Positions 31,601 to 41,389 of a stretch of DNA of 64,000 nt are shown here, piece by piece. The notes under the pieces were generated by a model. It was not told where the DNA came from. It searched no databases and saw only the letters and a program-made list of their open reading frames with translations. Position numbers and translations under genes: made by a program. The DNA is from Aquatica leii (Eukaryota > Arthropoda > Insecta > Coleoptera > Lampyridae), in the NCBI GenBank assembly GCA_035610365.1, contig CM069432.1, forward strand, positions 240,340,104 through 240,404,103. Direction: 5' to 3'. The stretch's first letter is position 1, and the number at the start of each line of letters is the position of its first letter.

Positions 31601-32735
31601 CGTTGGTGGGCAAAGGATAAAGTTGTAACAAAAATGTTTGGACATTACAATAATCCTAAAATGCAACTTTTATAGAGATTATATTAACCCTAGAGGAAAA
31701 TGCTAGTTTATCCAATTTCGCAAACGATACGCGTTTCAAGGCAAAGTGCATAGCTGACTCGCTGAAAAAGTTTGAATACTAATTTTGAACCAACAACTCC
31801 ATTATCCAAATACCTTGAAACCATCGGAATGAATCCTATTATGGCATTCAAAATAGTTGAACAATCCATTACCATCCTCAAAGCGGACTCTAGAAATTTT
31901 AAGACAGTATTGTCAGTTGCCAAAAAATTTATAGTTTGGACAAATTGTCGAATGGACGAAGCATCAGTACAAACCGAGACAAATAATGACGATAATGGTG
32001 ATGGTAATACTTCGTTGAAGTGGAAGAGGAATTATATTTTGTGTCTAGCTTTGCTGCAAGATGAATTATCAGAGGAAAAAAGAAAACGATGTCTGGAGAA
32101 AGAAGTAATGATGAATGTATAGCGAATCCAGAGAAAAGATTTGAAACACAGGTTTACAATGGTATTTATGACAACGGTTTGCAATGTTTGGAAAACAGAT
32201 TCACAGGCCATCAAAAATTATTTTTAAACCTTGCTTGGTTAGATTCGTCCTATTTTTCAGAAATTGATAGTTTACCAAATGATTCATTTCAAACTATTCA
32301 ACTGATATTCAAAGTGAGCTGAAGTATTTTGCGGAAAAATGTGAGATGAAAGCGATATTGCTAAGTGAAAGAAAGTAAATCGATATCTAAGGAAGAGGAA
32401 TCATTTCACTGTAACTATCTGTAAAACATGCAAAAATTGCGTCGCGTGCTGTTTCAAAGTTTTGCTCCAGTTTAAGTTACATCTAATTTTGTACAAAAAT
32501 TTATATAATGCTTATAAATATGTTTTAACTTTGTCATGTACCCAAATCCCTTGCGAAAGGACGTTTTCAAAGTTGAAGTTTGTTCAGAATAGACTAAGGA
32601 GTTGTCTCACACAAGAGCACTTGGACGTCCTACTTTTAATGTTCGTTGAAAAATATATTATTGTAGATATGAACACAGACGATATTATAAATGACTTTGT
32701 CACCAAAAGTAAAAAGAAAAACGTTGATTCTTTAG
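31570..32735 (+). pseudogene. hAT-derived (ZMYM1/DUF4371-like) transposase, decayed C-terminal half
   Basis: Segments in three frames: 'ETRWWAKDKVVTKMF' (31604), 'PLSKYLETIGMNPIMA' (31797), 'SGERSNDECIANPEKRFETQ' (32090), and the hAT dimerisation block 'PCERTFSKLKFVQNRLRSCL' (about 32548) followed by TQEHLDVLLLMFVEK. The last block is diagnostic for the hAT C-terminal domain of the ZMYM1-like group. Stops separate all parts. GC-rich flank with CCCGGG (about 32865) may belong to the element end. It abuts truncated BEL element B at 31570. Confidence 0.8.
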
Positions 32736-32839
32736 GCAATAAAATATTTCTTGAAAACAAATCGTTGTTTTTTTGGATATATAAATACTTAAACCTATTT
32801 TACTTTACTTGTGTCTGTTCAGTGACAAAAAATTGATGT

Positions 32840-33700
32840 AGATTAAGGGCCGGTTTATAGTCATAGCCCGGGTCGGAAAATTCTCTCAATCCGGGCCTGG
32901 CTGTTTCATTGGCAATTTTGAAGGGCTCAAATTTTGGAGTCTTTTTTCATAGAATGGTCGTGATTTTTTGGGGAATAACACCCATCAGCCTTTAATGCTC
33001 GTTCGAATATTGCTTTCAAAGTTATTTTTTCATCAAACACGTAACACACGTCACAACTTATTCTTTAAATAAATAAATTGTACCATCGGTATAGATACAA
33101 AATAACGTACAATTACAATGTAAACGTTGTATTAATACGCTTTTTGTCAATTACTTAATAATTGATCTTAAAGTGAAATAAACTTCTGGTATAAGTAAAA
33201 AAAAACGTTATATGAATCTTTGGCATAATTAATCGACATATATTAATCTTGGACAATTTACGATACCTCAGGCCGGGGGCCCTCAGATTTGTAAACTGTT
33301 GCCCTCGAATACAAATATCTTTATTATTCGTTTAATAGATAAATAACTGTTATAAGATTACAGTTCGGTTGCATAAAGCAAAGTTAATCACGTTGTTAGC
33401 TAACGCCGTTGTTAACTGACGACGTTATCAAGTATTTCAAATCATAGTTATTAATTATTGTCGTCAGCAAAACAAATGGTTTTGCATTGGACGGCTAATG
33501 ACGACAATTAACGACATGATCACGTAGTTAACTACATTGTCAAAGTTAATTTTTTGTTTGACCTACTTGATTTTGTCTTTTTATGTATGTTTTCTTCTAA
33601 TAAGCCTATCTTAGGCATGCTGTTAGGCACTTTTTCGCAATTTTTTATGACGGCAAACTTATAATTAAACTGTACTAGGTAGCGCAAAAGCTGTCACCCG
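32840..33700. other. Noncoding spacer with GC-rich palindromes and an inverted repeat
   Basis: GC-rich words (GCCCGGGTC at 32863, GGCCGGGGGCCC at 33273) stand out against the AT-rich background and resemble hAT-type subterminal sequence. 33366-33560 holds an imperfect inverted repeat. No gene was seen. Confidence 0.45.
33366..33560. repeat. Imperfect palindromic repeat, MITE-like
   Basis: The inner arms ATTATTGTCGTCAG and CTAATGACGACAATTA pair. Outer parts with GTTAA/TTAAC words (AAAGTTAATCACGTTGTTAG; CGTAGTTAACTACATTGTC) pair loosely. Noncoding. Confidence 0.45.
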
Positions 33701-33774
33701 ATGTTCTTTGACTGTAATTTTTTTAATAAGTGAAAAACTTTAGTTTTGCTTTTGGATTGTGTTTAATTGATGTC

Positions 33775-34264
33775 TAAATTTTTTCCCTTTCGTAGAAAAA
33801 ATGATATTGGCCAAGTGGCCGCCGCCAGAATTGATGACCATTCGGGCCGGATTTATGGCATTTTCCATCACTCTTGCCAAAACGTTCGGCGATAGGTTCA
33901 CGCATTCCTAACTGGTATTCTCTTTGAGAGCTTCAAGAGTCTGAGGCTTGTTGACATAGACTAGTAACTTCAAGAAACCCCACAAAAAGAAGTCTAGAAC
34001 GGTTAAATCGGTCGATCTTGCCGGCCAGTGTAAATCACCAAAATGAGAGATTAGGCGACCCGGAAATGCAGCCCGCAGAATTTCGATTGTGGATCGTGCA
34101 GTGTGCGTTGTTGCTGCATCCTGTTCGAACCACATGTTCTTCAGTCCCAATTCGTCTAGTTGAGGTAGGAGAAAGTCGTTGAACATGGTTCTGTAGCGCT
34201 CGACGTTTACAGTTGTCGTTTGGGCAGCGGCGTTTTCGAATGACGCCTCTAGCGTAAACACCAC
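33775..34264 (-). pseudogene. Mariner-like transposase C-terminal half
   Basis: From 34264 leftward there is 'TVNVERYRTMFNDFLLPQLD', 'MWFEQDAATTHTARSTIEIL' (second catalytic Asp in EQDA), 'RLISHFGDLHWPARSTDLTV' then LDFFLWGFLK (third catalytic Asp in TDLT), and 'VYVNKPQTLEALKENT'. After a frameshift it ends with 'VLARVMENA...GGHLANIIF'. These are the C-terminal blocks of the insect IS630/mariner transposases related to SETMAR-type sequences. The N-terminal DNA-binding half is absent. GCGCAAAAGCTGTCACCCG at 33683 may be the element's terminal sequence. Confidence 0.8.
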
Positions 34265-34269
34265 ATCAT

Positions 34270-34990
34270 ACAGTAACTTTGAGCAAGTGTAATGGCTCGT
34301 CGTGTGTTATACGCAAATTTTTGGTGTCCTAAAAGTGATAATTCTGCTTATTCACGTATCCACATCACCGGCGAGTTATTACGCAAAAAAATCGAAACAA
34401 TTATTCCGCGTTTTTGAGGAGTATAGCAATTCATGTCTTATTGACGTGTATTTTGTATTTGTTTATTTCACAAATATTAAAGCAAAACTAATTATTTGTT
34501 TATAAGTTTTTTGACTAGTGATGTTGTGACATAAACGACAAGTTTACATACGTGCCGATCAAAAAACTATTATGTCTTTTTCATTTTCCATTTCCAACTA
34601 TTATATCTGTTTATTTAAGGATATTTTTAATATGTTTTAATTGTTTGTCTTCAAGTTGAGCCGCCACTTCTGTAAATTTAATATAGTTCATTTTTACTTC
34701 AAGCAAATTCACAGGATTTTGGCCTTTTGTCAACGTAAGACATTTTATTTATTTCCCGATTTATATTCGATGCCAAAGGCAAACTTTTGGATTTCTAATT
34801 GTCAGCAATGCAGTGTTCAAAATTTTGCAATTGGTAGCTATCATCGTCTTGTTTGTTCATTGTTGATTTACTTGACCGTTTTAGTGTTGAAAACACTTAT
34901 AGGGAGCTTGATTTGAAGGCTCGTGTAACGAAACGATGAAACGCTCAGATGAAACAAATCTGGAACTTGCGGTGGTGCCCAATTTCACTT
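34270..34990. other. Noncoding spacer
   Basis: Nothing coding was recognised; the frames at 34302 and 34641 are hydrophobic, T-rich and without similarity. Confidence 0.45.
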
Positions 34991-34997
34991 CATTTTT

Positions 34998-35873
34998 TGT
35001 TTAAAATCATAAGCGACTTTCGGCTTAGACCGCGTCGTAGTAAAACACCCAGACTTAGGCTTGGTCATAGTCTCTTCTTGAGAGCCAAAACAAGAAGTAG
35101 AACTTGACCTTTGCCGTATTGTCGTTCGTGAACCCAAACAAACTGACGTTTCGCAAGACATTGCAGCTTGCATCTTCAGAGTGGTAAATGTCACTGAAAG
35201 AAAAAGTGGAAATGACGATATTTACACCAATAGCGATTAGCGTGATTAACGAACCTTATCGTTCCGTTACCGCTTGACTGATTTCGTTATTACTTGGAGT
35301 AAGTGTTTGTGTCCTTTCCAAGAAGGTCGATCTTTGTCTTAGAGGATATAATACTGGTAGCCAAGATTTGCTGAGTTTTAAACCGTCTTCTCGGTTCATA
35401 TTACAAGGATGTTTTTCTATTTCCACAGCTTTGCGGATTAGTCTGGGAAAGTAGAAAGGAGTTCTAGCCAACACTTTAGTTTGGTCAAAGTTCAGCGTGT
35501 GTCCTTGGTTCCACACGTGTTCTGCCACTGCTGATTTAGTAACTCTGCGGTGTTTGCAGTCAGCCATATGTTCTTTTACTCTAACTTCAATAGAACGTCC
35601 CGTCTGTCCTATATAACTTGATCCACAGGAACAAGGAATTTTGTAAACTCCGGCATGTTTTAGAGCCCCTTGTTTGTCTTTAGCAGATGTAAACCAGGTG
35701 ATCAGGGTATCCTTAGTCGTAAAGACAGTTTTAATATTATGTTTCTTTAGCACCCTGCTTATTTTGTCTGTTGAACCCATACAGTAAGGTAAATAAGCGG
35801 TGCTAGTAGGAGGTGATAAGTCTTCTTTGACCTTTGGATTTAATGCTCTTTTCCATGCGTTTTGGATCTCTTT
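34998..35873 (-). repeat. Penelope pLTR, downstream copy
   Basis: Direct repeat of 37667-38541. It begins GTTTAAAATCATAAGCGAC on the + strand and ends GCGTTTTGGATCTCTTT. Confidence 0.88.
35145..35179 (-). ncRNA. Hammerhead-like core in Penelope pLTR (downstream copy)
   Basis: On the minus strand: CUGAAGA, U, GCAAG, 9-base loop, CUUGC, GAAAC, GUC. Conserved core strings CUGANGA and GAAA and the cleavage triplet GUC are in order with a five-pair stem II, but one extra base sits after CUGAAGA and stem III is only the self-complementary ACGU, which would pair best between two copies. ACU before and AGU after start stem I. Confidence 0.55.
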
Positions 35874-37862
35874 GAACCCGTATCCATTTTGTTGTAGGGA
35901 CTCCAACAATGTTTCCTTTTCCTTTTGTAGATTTTTGTTATCTGACACACGTATAGCTCTTTTGGCTAAAGTATGCAAAACAGTATTCTTCTGTACTGGA
36001 TGGTGGTGAGATTCGGCGTTTAAGTATCTATTAGTGTGCGTTTTCTTTCTATAAACGGAATGCCCCAATTTTCCGTTATTTTTCTTTATCACTAGTACAT
36101 CAAGAAAGGCTAGACTGCTGTTATGTTCTAACTCCATAGTAAACTTAATGCTGTTATGTGCAGAGTTTAGATGTTGAAAGAACTGGTTTAGTTTATCTTT
36201 GCCATGAGGCCATACAACAAACGTATCATCAACATATCTGAACCAAGTTTTTGGTTTTAACTCAACATTTTTCATAATTTCAGTTTCAAAATATTCCATG
36301 TAAATATTGGCTATAACTGGAGAGAGCGGTGAACCCATGGCCGCTCCTTCTACTTGTTTAAACAAGTTGTCGTTATAACTGAAATAAGTGTTTTTGAGGC
36401 AGAGTTCGATGAGCAGAACTTCTTCTTCAGTAATTCTCTCCTTGAGCAAAAACAACACTTCGTCGACCGGGACTTTAGTAAAAAGAGATACCACGTCAAA
36501 GCTGACTAAAATATCTTCTTTTGTTATACGCAAGTTCTTAATTTTCTCTACAAAGTCTGTAGAATCTTTGATGTGAGTTTCTGTATTTCCTGTCAACGGC
36601 AAGAGTTTTGCAGCTAGATAACGTGCTAACGATTGGGTTGGTGAATTGATGGTGCCCACTATCGGTCGAAGGAGGGCTCCTTCTTTGTGTATCTTCGGAA
36701 TACCATAGATTCGTGGCATAACCGGATTTTTGACAATCAAAGTCTGTTTCATGTTGATATCGATAGTAGTGGAGTTTTTGATAGCGGAGTTTACCTTAGT
36801 GCACAAGGAGTTTAAAGGGTTTCTCTGTAGACGTATGTAGCAATCTTCTGAGAGTAAGTTCGTCATTTTGTCGTTGTAATCTTGTATGTTCATAACGACT
36901 GTAGCGTTTCCTTTATCTGCTCTCAATACTAGAATGTCCTTATTCTCACGTAACCGCTTAGCTGCAACTCTCTCATGTCTGTTAATATTAGAGCGTGGCG
37001 GTTTTGCTTTTCTTACAATATTGCAAACATCTTGTCGAATAATTTCAGAGATTTCCTTAGGTAGAGTGCGTATTGCAGCTTCTACTCCACATACTATATC
37101 TTCTATCGGAGTTGTCTTAGGCGTAACGGCGTAGTTAAAACCCTTCTTCAACAAGGATGTGGTCTGTGCATCCAAAACCGTGTCTGTTAGGTTGACAATT
37201 ACTTTATGGTCGTCTAACGTTTTTTTAGGCTGTGAAGGATGTAACCGCTCGAATTTCTTAGTTTGTTTTATTTTTGATTGTTCATAAATCTTGTTAGCTT
37301 GTATCGTAGTGATAGCATCTATTTTTACCCATATCGAGTATTCTAATTTATTAGACAAAGTTAAATGTAACTTGTATAGCTGTTTGCTGACAGAATCCAG
37401 TACTTTGCGTTTATTGTGAATTTCCGAACGTAATAGTTCGAAGCCAGCTTTGCGAAAAATTCGCTCAGTATGAGAATTTAGAAATTGATGTTTAATTCTC
37501 ATACACGATGGTAATACGTTGTGGTCTCGGCAACGTTTTAGAAATGCTAGGTCTGTATGTAGCTTTTCTTTCTTTTGGCGCAAACGATCTAAAGATCTAG
37601 TTTGTAAAAACACCTCCTCGCCGTAGAGGTTTATAATATAAAATCTTAAGCTTTCGCGGTTGTTATGTTTAAAATCATAAGCGACTTTCGGCTTAGACCG
37701 CGTCGTAGTAAAACACCCAGACTTAGGCTTGGTCATAGTCTCTTTTTGAGAGCCAAAACAAGAAGTAGAACTTGGCCTTTGCCGTATTGTCGTTCGTGAA
37801 CCCAAACAAACTGACGTTTCGCAAGACATTGCAGCTTGCATCTTCAGAGTGGTAAATGTCAC
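35256..37862 (-). CDS. Penelope polyprotein: reverse transcriptase plus GIY-YIG endonuclease
   Basis: An uninterrupted frame of 868 codons. Residues about 1-330 are a basic N-terminal region with helical segments. The RT core runs about 390-600, with 'IYGIPKIHKEGALLRPIVGT', 'FDVVSLFTKVPVDEVL' (first catalytic Asp, about 455), 'GAAMGSPLSPVIANIYMEYF' (about 507) and 'WFRYVDDTFVVW' (YVDD about 543-546). The C-terminal GIY-YIG nuclease starts at about 740 ('VYKIPCSCGSSYIGQTGRSI' followed by EVRVKEH), preceded by the usual CCHH-type spacing and with 'VEIEKH' as the likely glutamate. Penelope proteins nick DNA and copy their RNA at the break. No disabling mutation is visible, so this could be a functional copy. 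Initiation could also be at the later Met residues 8 or 12. Confidence 0.92.
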   Translation of the reverse strand: MTFTTLKMQAAMSCETSVCLGSRTTIRQRPSSTSCFGSQKETMTKPKSGCFTTTRSKPKVAYDFKHNNRESLRFYIINLYGEEVFLQTRSLDRLRQKKEKLHTDLAFLKRCRDHNVLPSCMRIKHQFLNSHTERIFRKAGFELLRSEIHNKRKVLDSVSKQLYKLHLTLSNKLEYSIWVKIDAITTIQANKIYEQSKIKQTKKFERLHPSQPKKTLDDHKVIVNLTDTVLDAQTTSLLKKGFNYAVTPKTTPIEDIVCGVEAAIRTLPKEISEIIRQDVCNIVRKAKPPRSNINRHERVAAKRLRENKDILVLRADKGNATVVMNIQDYNDKMTNLLSEDCYIRLQRNPLNSLCTKVNSAIKNSTTIDINMKQTLIVKNPVMPRIYGIPKIHKEGALLRPIVGTINSPTQSLARYLAAKLLPLTGNTETHIKDSTDFVEKIKNLRITKEDILVSFDVVSLFTKVPVDEVLFLLKERITEEEVLLIELCLKNTYFSYNDNLFKQVEGAAMGSPLSPVIANIYMEYFETEIMKNVELKPKTWFRYVDDTFVVWPHGKDKLNQFFQHLNSAHNSIKFTMELEHNSSLAFLDVLVIKKNNGKLGHSVYRKKTHTNRYLNAESHHHPVQKNTVLHTLAKRAIRVSDNKNLQKEKETLLESLQQNGYGFKEIQNAWKRALNPKVKEDLSPPTSTAYLPYCMGSTDKISRVLKKHNIKTVFTTKDTLITWFTSAKDKQGALKHAGVYKIPCSCGSSYIGQTGRSIEVRVKEHMADCKHRRVTKSAVAEHVWNQGHTLNFDQTKVLARTPFYFPRLIRKAVEIEKHPCNMNREDGLKLSKSWLPVLYPLRQRSTFLERTQTLTPSNNEISQAVTER

Positions 37863-38541
37863 TGAAAGAAAAAGTGGAAATGACGATATTTATACCAATA
37901 GCGATTAGCGTGATTAACGAACCTATTCGTTCCGTTACCGCTTGACTGACTTCGTTATTACTCGGAGTAAGTGTTTGTGTCCTTTCCAAGAAGGTCGATC
38001 TTTGTCTTAGAGGATATAATACTGGTAGCCAAGATTTGCTGAGTTTTAAACCGTCTTCTCGGTTCATATTACAAGGATGTTTTTCTATTTCCACAGCTTC
38101 GCGGAGTAGTCTGGGAAAGTAGAAAAGAGTTCTAGACAACACTTTAGTTTGATCAAAATTTAGCGTGTGTCCTTCGTTCCACACGTGTTCAGCCACTGCT
38201 GATTTTGTAAGTCTGCGGTGTTTGCAATTAGCTATATGTCTTTTTACTCTAAGTTCAATAGAACGTCCCGTTTGTCCTATATAACTTGATCCACAGGAAC
38301 AAGGAATTTTGTAATCTCTGGCATGTTTTAGAGCCCCTTGTTTGTCTTTAGCAGATGTAAACCAGGTGTTCAGGGTATCCTTAGTCGTAAAGACAGTTTT
38401 AATATTATGTTTCTTTAGCACCCTGCTTATTTTGTCTGTTGAACCCATACAGTAAGGTAAATAATCGGTGCTAGTAGGAGGTGATAAGTCTTCTTTGACT
38501 TTTGGATTTAATGCTCTTTTCCATGCGTTTTGGATCTCTTT
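37667..38541 (-). repeat. Penelope pLTR, upstream copy
   Basis: Direct repeat of 34998-35873. The reading frame of this first copy runs on past the stop position found in the complete copy because two base changes remove the stop (ER-Ile-Gly instead of ER-stop), giving a 285-codon frame 37723-38580. Confidence 0.88.
37813..37847 (-). ncRNA. Hammerhead-like core in Penelope pLTR (upstream copy)
   Basis: Identical core to 35145-35179. It lies just inside the start of the 868-codon frame, so cleavage would cut the message after the first dozen or so codons and before the later Met candidates are of any use. Confidence 0.55.
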
Positions 38542-38580
38542 TTGTATTTTTTGGATGCAGTGTTTATTATTATTAAACAA
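37875..38580 (-). pseudogene. Penelope first copy, 5'-truncated, GIY-YIG end only
   Basis: Starts after the RT ('EIQNAWKRALNPKVKEDLSP') and encodes the GIY-YIG domain, differing from the complete copy at scattered residues (for example 'RDYKIPCSCG' versus 'GVYKIPCSCG'). The 5' cut at about 38541 is where similarity between the pLTRs ends. Confidence 0.85.
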
Positions 38581-38658
38581 GATATTTATAATGATTCGTT
38601 TTATGTTTTAAAAATATAATAAGTCTTAATTCCACTCTGCAGTGACGAAAAATGATTA

Positions 38659-41381
38659 AGGTGAACCTGGGTAAGTGTGATTCTGGGGTAAGTGTGAACA
38701 TATGTTGTAACACAGGCAAAAATGAACCGACAGTAACGCCATCTGTTGTCTAGTAGTGTATCATCATAGTACACGTGATTGATGAAAAGCAACTCTGTGC
38801 GGCCATTTGCAGAAACATTATAACCTATCGAGTTCAGACGCCAATGTGACAAAAGTTGACGAGTGAAGTAAGTTGTCATCTAGGTAAGTTGTCTCAGTTT
38901 TATTTCCTCAGTATCGTGAAATGTTGTAGTTTCATACAATGTATATGTATTTTCTGTTTATCTTTCAACTTATTAGAAAACGCCGTGTTCACACTTACCC
39001 CATATTATTTTGCATGGTGAGGTAAGTGTGAACATTTTCCTGGTGTAAGTGTGGTGTAAGAATATGCCGAGAGTCTACGTGAGGAAAACTTCCCTAGGTT
39101 CCAAGTACTCCAAGGCAGATATAGAAAATGCCATAAATGAAATAAAACGTGGCACTTTTACCATTCATAGGGCACATATGGCACATAGGCACATTATACC
39201 AAATTCCAAAAACCACTTTATTTTATCACTTAAAAGGGACACGTGGAATGAAAAGTGAGACCCAAGGTCGTTCTACAGCGATTCCAAAAGAGGATGAAAT
39301 CAGATTGGCCAATGCTCTCCGAACAATGGAGAAGTAGGGTTTTGGAATCATTAGAAAATAATTGTTAAGGGTTGTAGCTAGTTATGTTCAAGAAAACAAT
39401 CTCAAGACACCATTTAAATATAAGGTACCTGGTGATGATTGGTTTAGAAACTTCAAAATACGTCATCACCTCAGTATAAAGAAGCCCCAATCAGTCGAGT
39501 ACACTCGAAAAAAGATGACAGATCCATTTGTTATCAACAAGGATTTTGATATTCTGGAACAAACCTATCACTTCATGACAAGCCCAATCAGATTTGGAAC
39601 CTAGATGAGAGTTCCTTTTGTCATGATCCCAATAAAACAAAAATTGTTAAAGCGAAGAGTAAAGCCTGCTCGAGAACTGTGTCTGGTCCGAGCCGGGAAA
39701 ATACAATTGTTGTTGCTGCTGCATCCGCTAGCGGATTGAAAGTCCCACCTCTTATCATTTACAAGGGAAAAAATATATGGGACGCCTGGGTTCCAGATGA
39801 AGCAGACTCATACCCGGAAATGTCATTTGCTGCTAACAAGAAAGGCTGGATGGAATCTGACATATTTCTCAATCATTTTCAAAAAACATTGCTGTCTGCT
39901 CTGGATACAGAAAAACCAAACCTGGTTATATATGATGGTCACAGCACCCACATAAACATAAAGTCACAATTCCTCCACACACAAGCCACCTTCTTCAGCC
40001 CCTAGATATATCTGTATTCAGATCGCTAAAGGGTACATGGGATGAAAGATTGGTGGCTTGGCAAAGGAAAAATGTGGGACTAAAAATACCAAAAAAACAA
40101 TTTTCAGCATTGATCGGCCAAACCTGGAAAGACCTCCAGCCTATAACCATTCAACCGGCAGGTGATATCTGAGGACAACTATGATCTGGAATGCTTGAAA
40201 AGATGGCAAAAACATATTTCAGCGGATACACTTTGGAGCCTGGAAAATAATCACAACACCAAGGTAAACAAAAACTCAAAAGAAACCGAAACTAATGATC
40301 ATCCAACAAACCAAAACCTATCATTTGAAGAGCTCCTTTTGAGGACAGTTCCACCGTCAGATGGCGACAAAACTCAAAAAGTGAAGAAAAGAAGAGTAGC
40401 GTCTGGAGCAGAAGTCATAATTTTACCAGAGGTGATAGCAAGATTGAATGAAGAAACAAGTCTCAAAACGAAAGAAAAACTTCCTAAGGTACTAGCTGAG
40501 AAAAAAATCCATAAGAAACGTAGAAACTACAAAGAAAGTGACGAAAGTACTGACGAAGAACTTGAAGATCCACCGCTAATTGATACGTCAGATGACATCG
40601 ATTTTGAAAGTTTTGATAATGAAGACATAGATACAAAGGTAGCTGAGACCATAAACGATAGATATGAAGCAGATGAAATGAACGATGGCGAAGTGGACAA
40701 TGAAAATGAAGCAGAGGAAACAATTGCTGTCAAAGTGAATACATGGGTGATACTGCAATACGAATGCAACAAAAGAATTAGACACTTTGTAGGCAACGTT
40801 TTAAGAGAAACTGCCGAAGGGTGGGAAGTTAAATTCTTAAGATGTGGCAGAAAGGATTTTTTTTGCCCTAAAATTGATGATATAGACATTATTAGTACGA
40901 AAAATATTGTTAGAATTTTGCCAGATCCGAAACGAGGGCGAAGAGGAGAAAGCTTTAATTTTTCCGTTGATTTTTCACATTATAATGTAAGCAGTTGAAT
41001 CACAATAGTCATACTCCATTTCATACCTTTTCATCTAATCTAGATAATAAACTTTTCAAAAAACAAGTTTGTAGCTTTTTTAATGTTTATTCACACTAAC
41101 CCCATGGAATCTGAGAATGCATCTTATTATACACACAATCAACTGCATTCACACTTGCCCCATATAGTGGGGTAAATGTAAACATCAGACTTGAATTCCT
41201 AAAATATACATATATGCAGATGTGTTTTGTTTTTAAAATGCGAAAACTGCTAAATCGGATAGATGAATACCCATAATGTTCATCACCGAAATATAGTATT
41301 TTTAAAATAGGTATTTCCGAAATTATGATGTTACAAAATACCACTATTCAAAAATGCGTTCACACTTACCCAGGTTCATCT
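38659..41381 (+). mobile_element. Tigger/pogo DNA transposon with iterated subterminal motifs
   Basis: The ends AGGTGAACCTGGGTAAGTGT (38659) and ACACTTACCCAGGTTCATCT (to 41381) are inverted repeats flanked by TA (38657-38658 and 41382-41383). The word GTAAGTGTGAACA and its inverse occur again and again near both ends: about 38671, 38686, 38990, 39022 and 39045 on the left; 41092, 41152, 41170 and 41360 on the right. A single pogo-type transposase lies between, with frameshifts. Length is 2723 bp. Confidence 0.9.
39064..40998 (+). pseudogene. Tigger/pogo transposase with frameshifts
   Basis: ATG at 39064 ('MPRVYVRKTSLGSKYSKADI') opens a psq/CENP-B-type helix-turn-helix ('ENAINEIKRGTFTIHRA'). 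Frame changes follow at about 39170, 39355, 39600 and 39970. Further segments are 'VPGDDWFRNFKIRHHLSIKK' (CENP-B-type second HTH), 'WNLDESSFCHDP' (first Asp), 'GLKVPPLIIYKGKNIWDAWV', 'PNLVIYDGHSTHIN' (second Asp), 'SHLLQPLDISVFRSLKGTWD' (third Asp), and a long acidic tail (40162-40998, 278 codons) with Glu/Asp runs. All three catalytic Asp are present but in separate frames. The encoded enzyme would cut and paste at TA. Confidence 0.88.
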
Positions 41382-41389
41382 TATAGTAA

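Larger units (their letters stand above)
34998..38541 (-). mobile_element. Tandem Penelope-like retroelement with pseudo-LTRs
   Basis: On the minus strand the order is: 3' part of a first copy (38541-37870), a complete copy (37862-35256), then the 5' part of a third (35194-34998). This yields two direct repeats (37667-38541 and 34998-35873, about 875 bp) around a unique middle: the 'pseudo-LTR' arrangement characteristic of Penelope elements. Each pLTR spans the GIY-YIG end of the reading frame, the short untranslated spacer and the start of the next frame. The two repeats differ at a few dozen positions by eye. The array sits in sulfatase intron 1, antisense to the gene. Confidence 0.92.

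Noticed and set aside
32032..32214. Minus-strand frame over the hAT relic
   Set aside because: Antisense shadow; the coding strand shows hAT motifs.
36886..37134. Open frames on the + strand across the Penelope element
   Set aside because: Antisense shadows of the 868-codon frame.
38601..38879. 92-codon minus-strand frame beside Penelope
   Set aside because: Overlaps the terminal repeat of the Tigger element and has no similarity.
40484..40889. Ser/Leu-rich minus-strand frames of 65-120 codons
   Set aside because: Antisense shadows of the acidic tail of the Tigger transposase.
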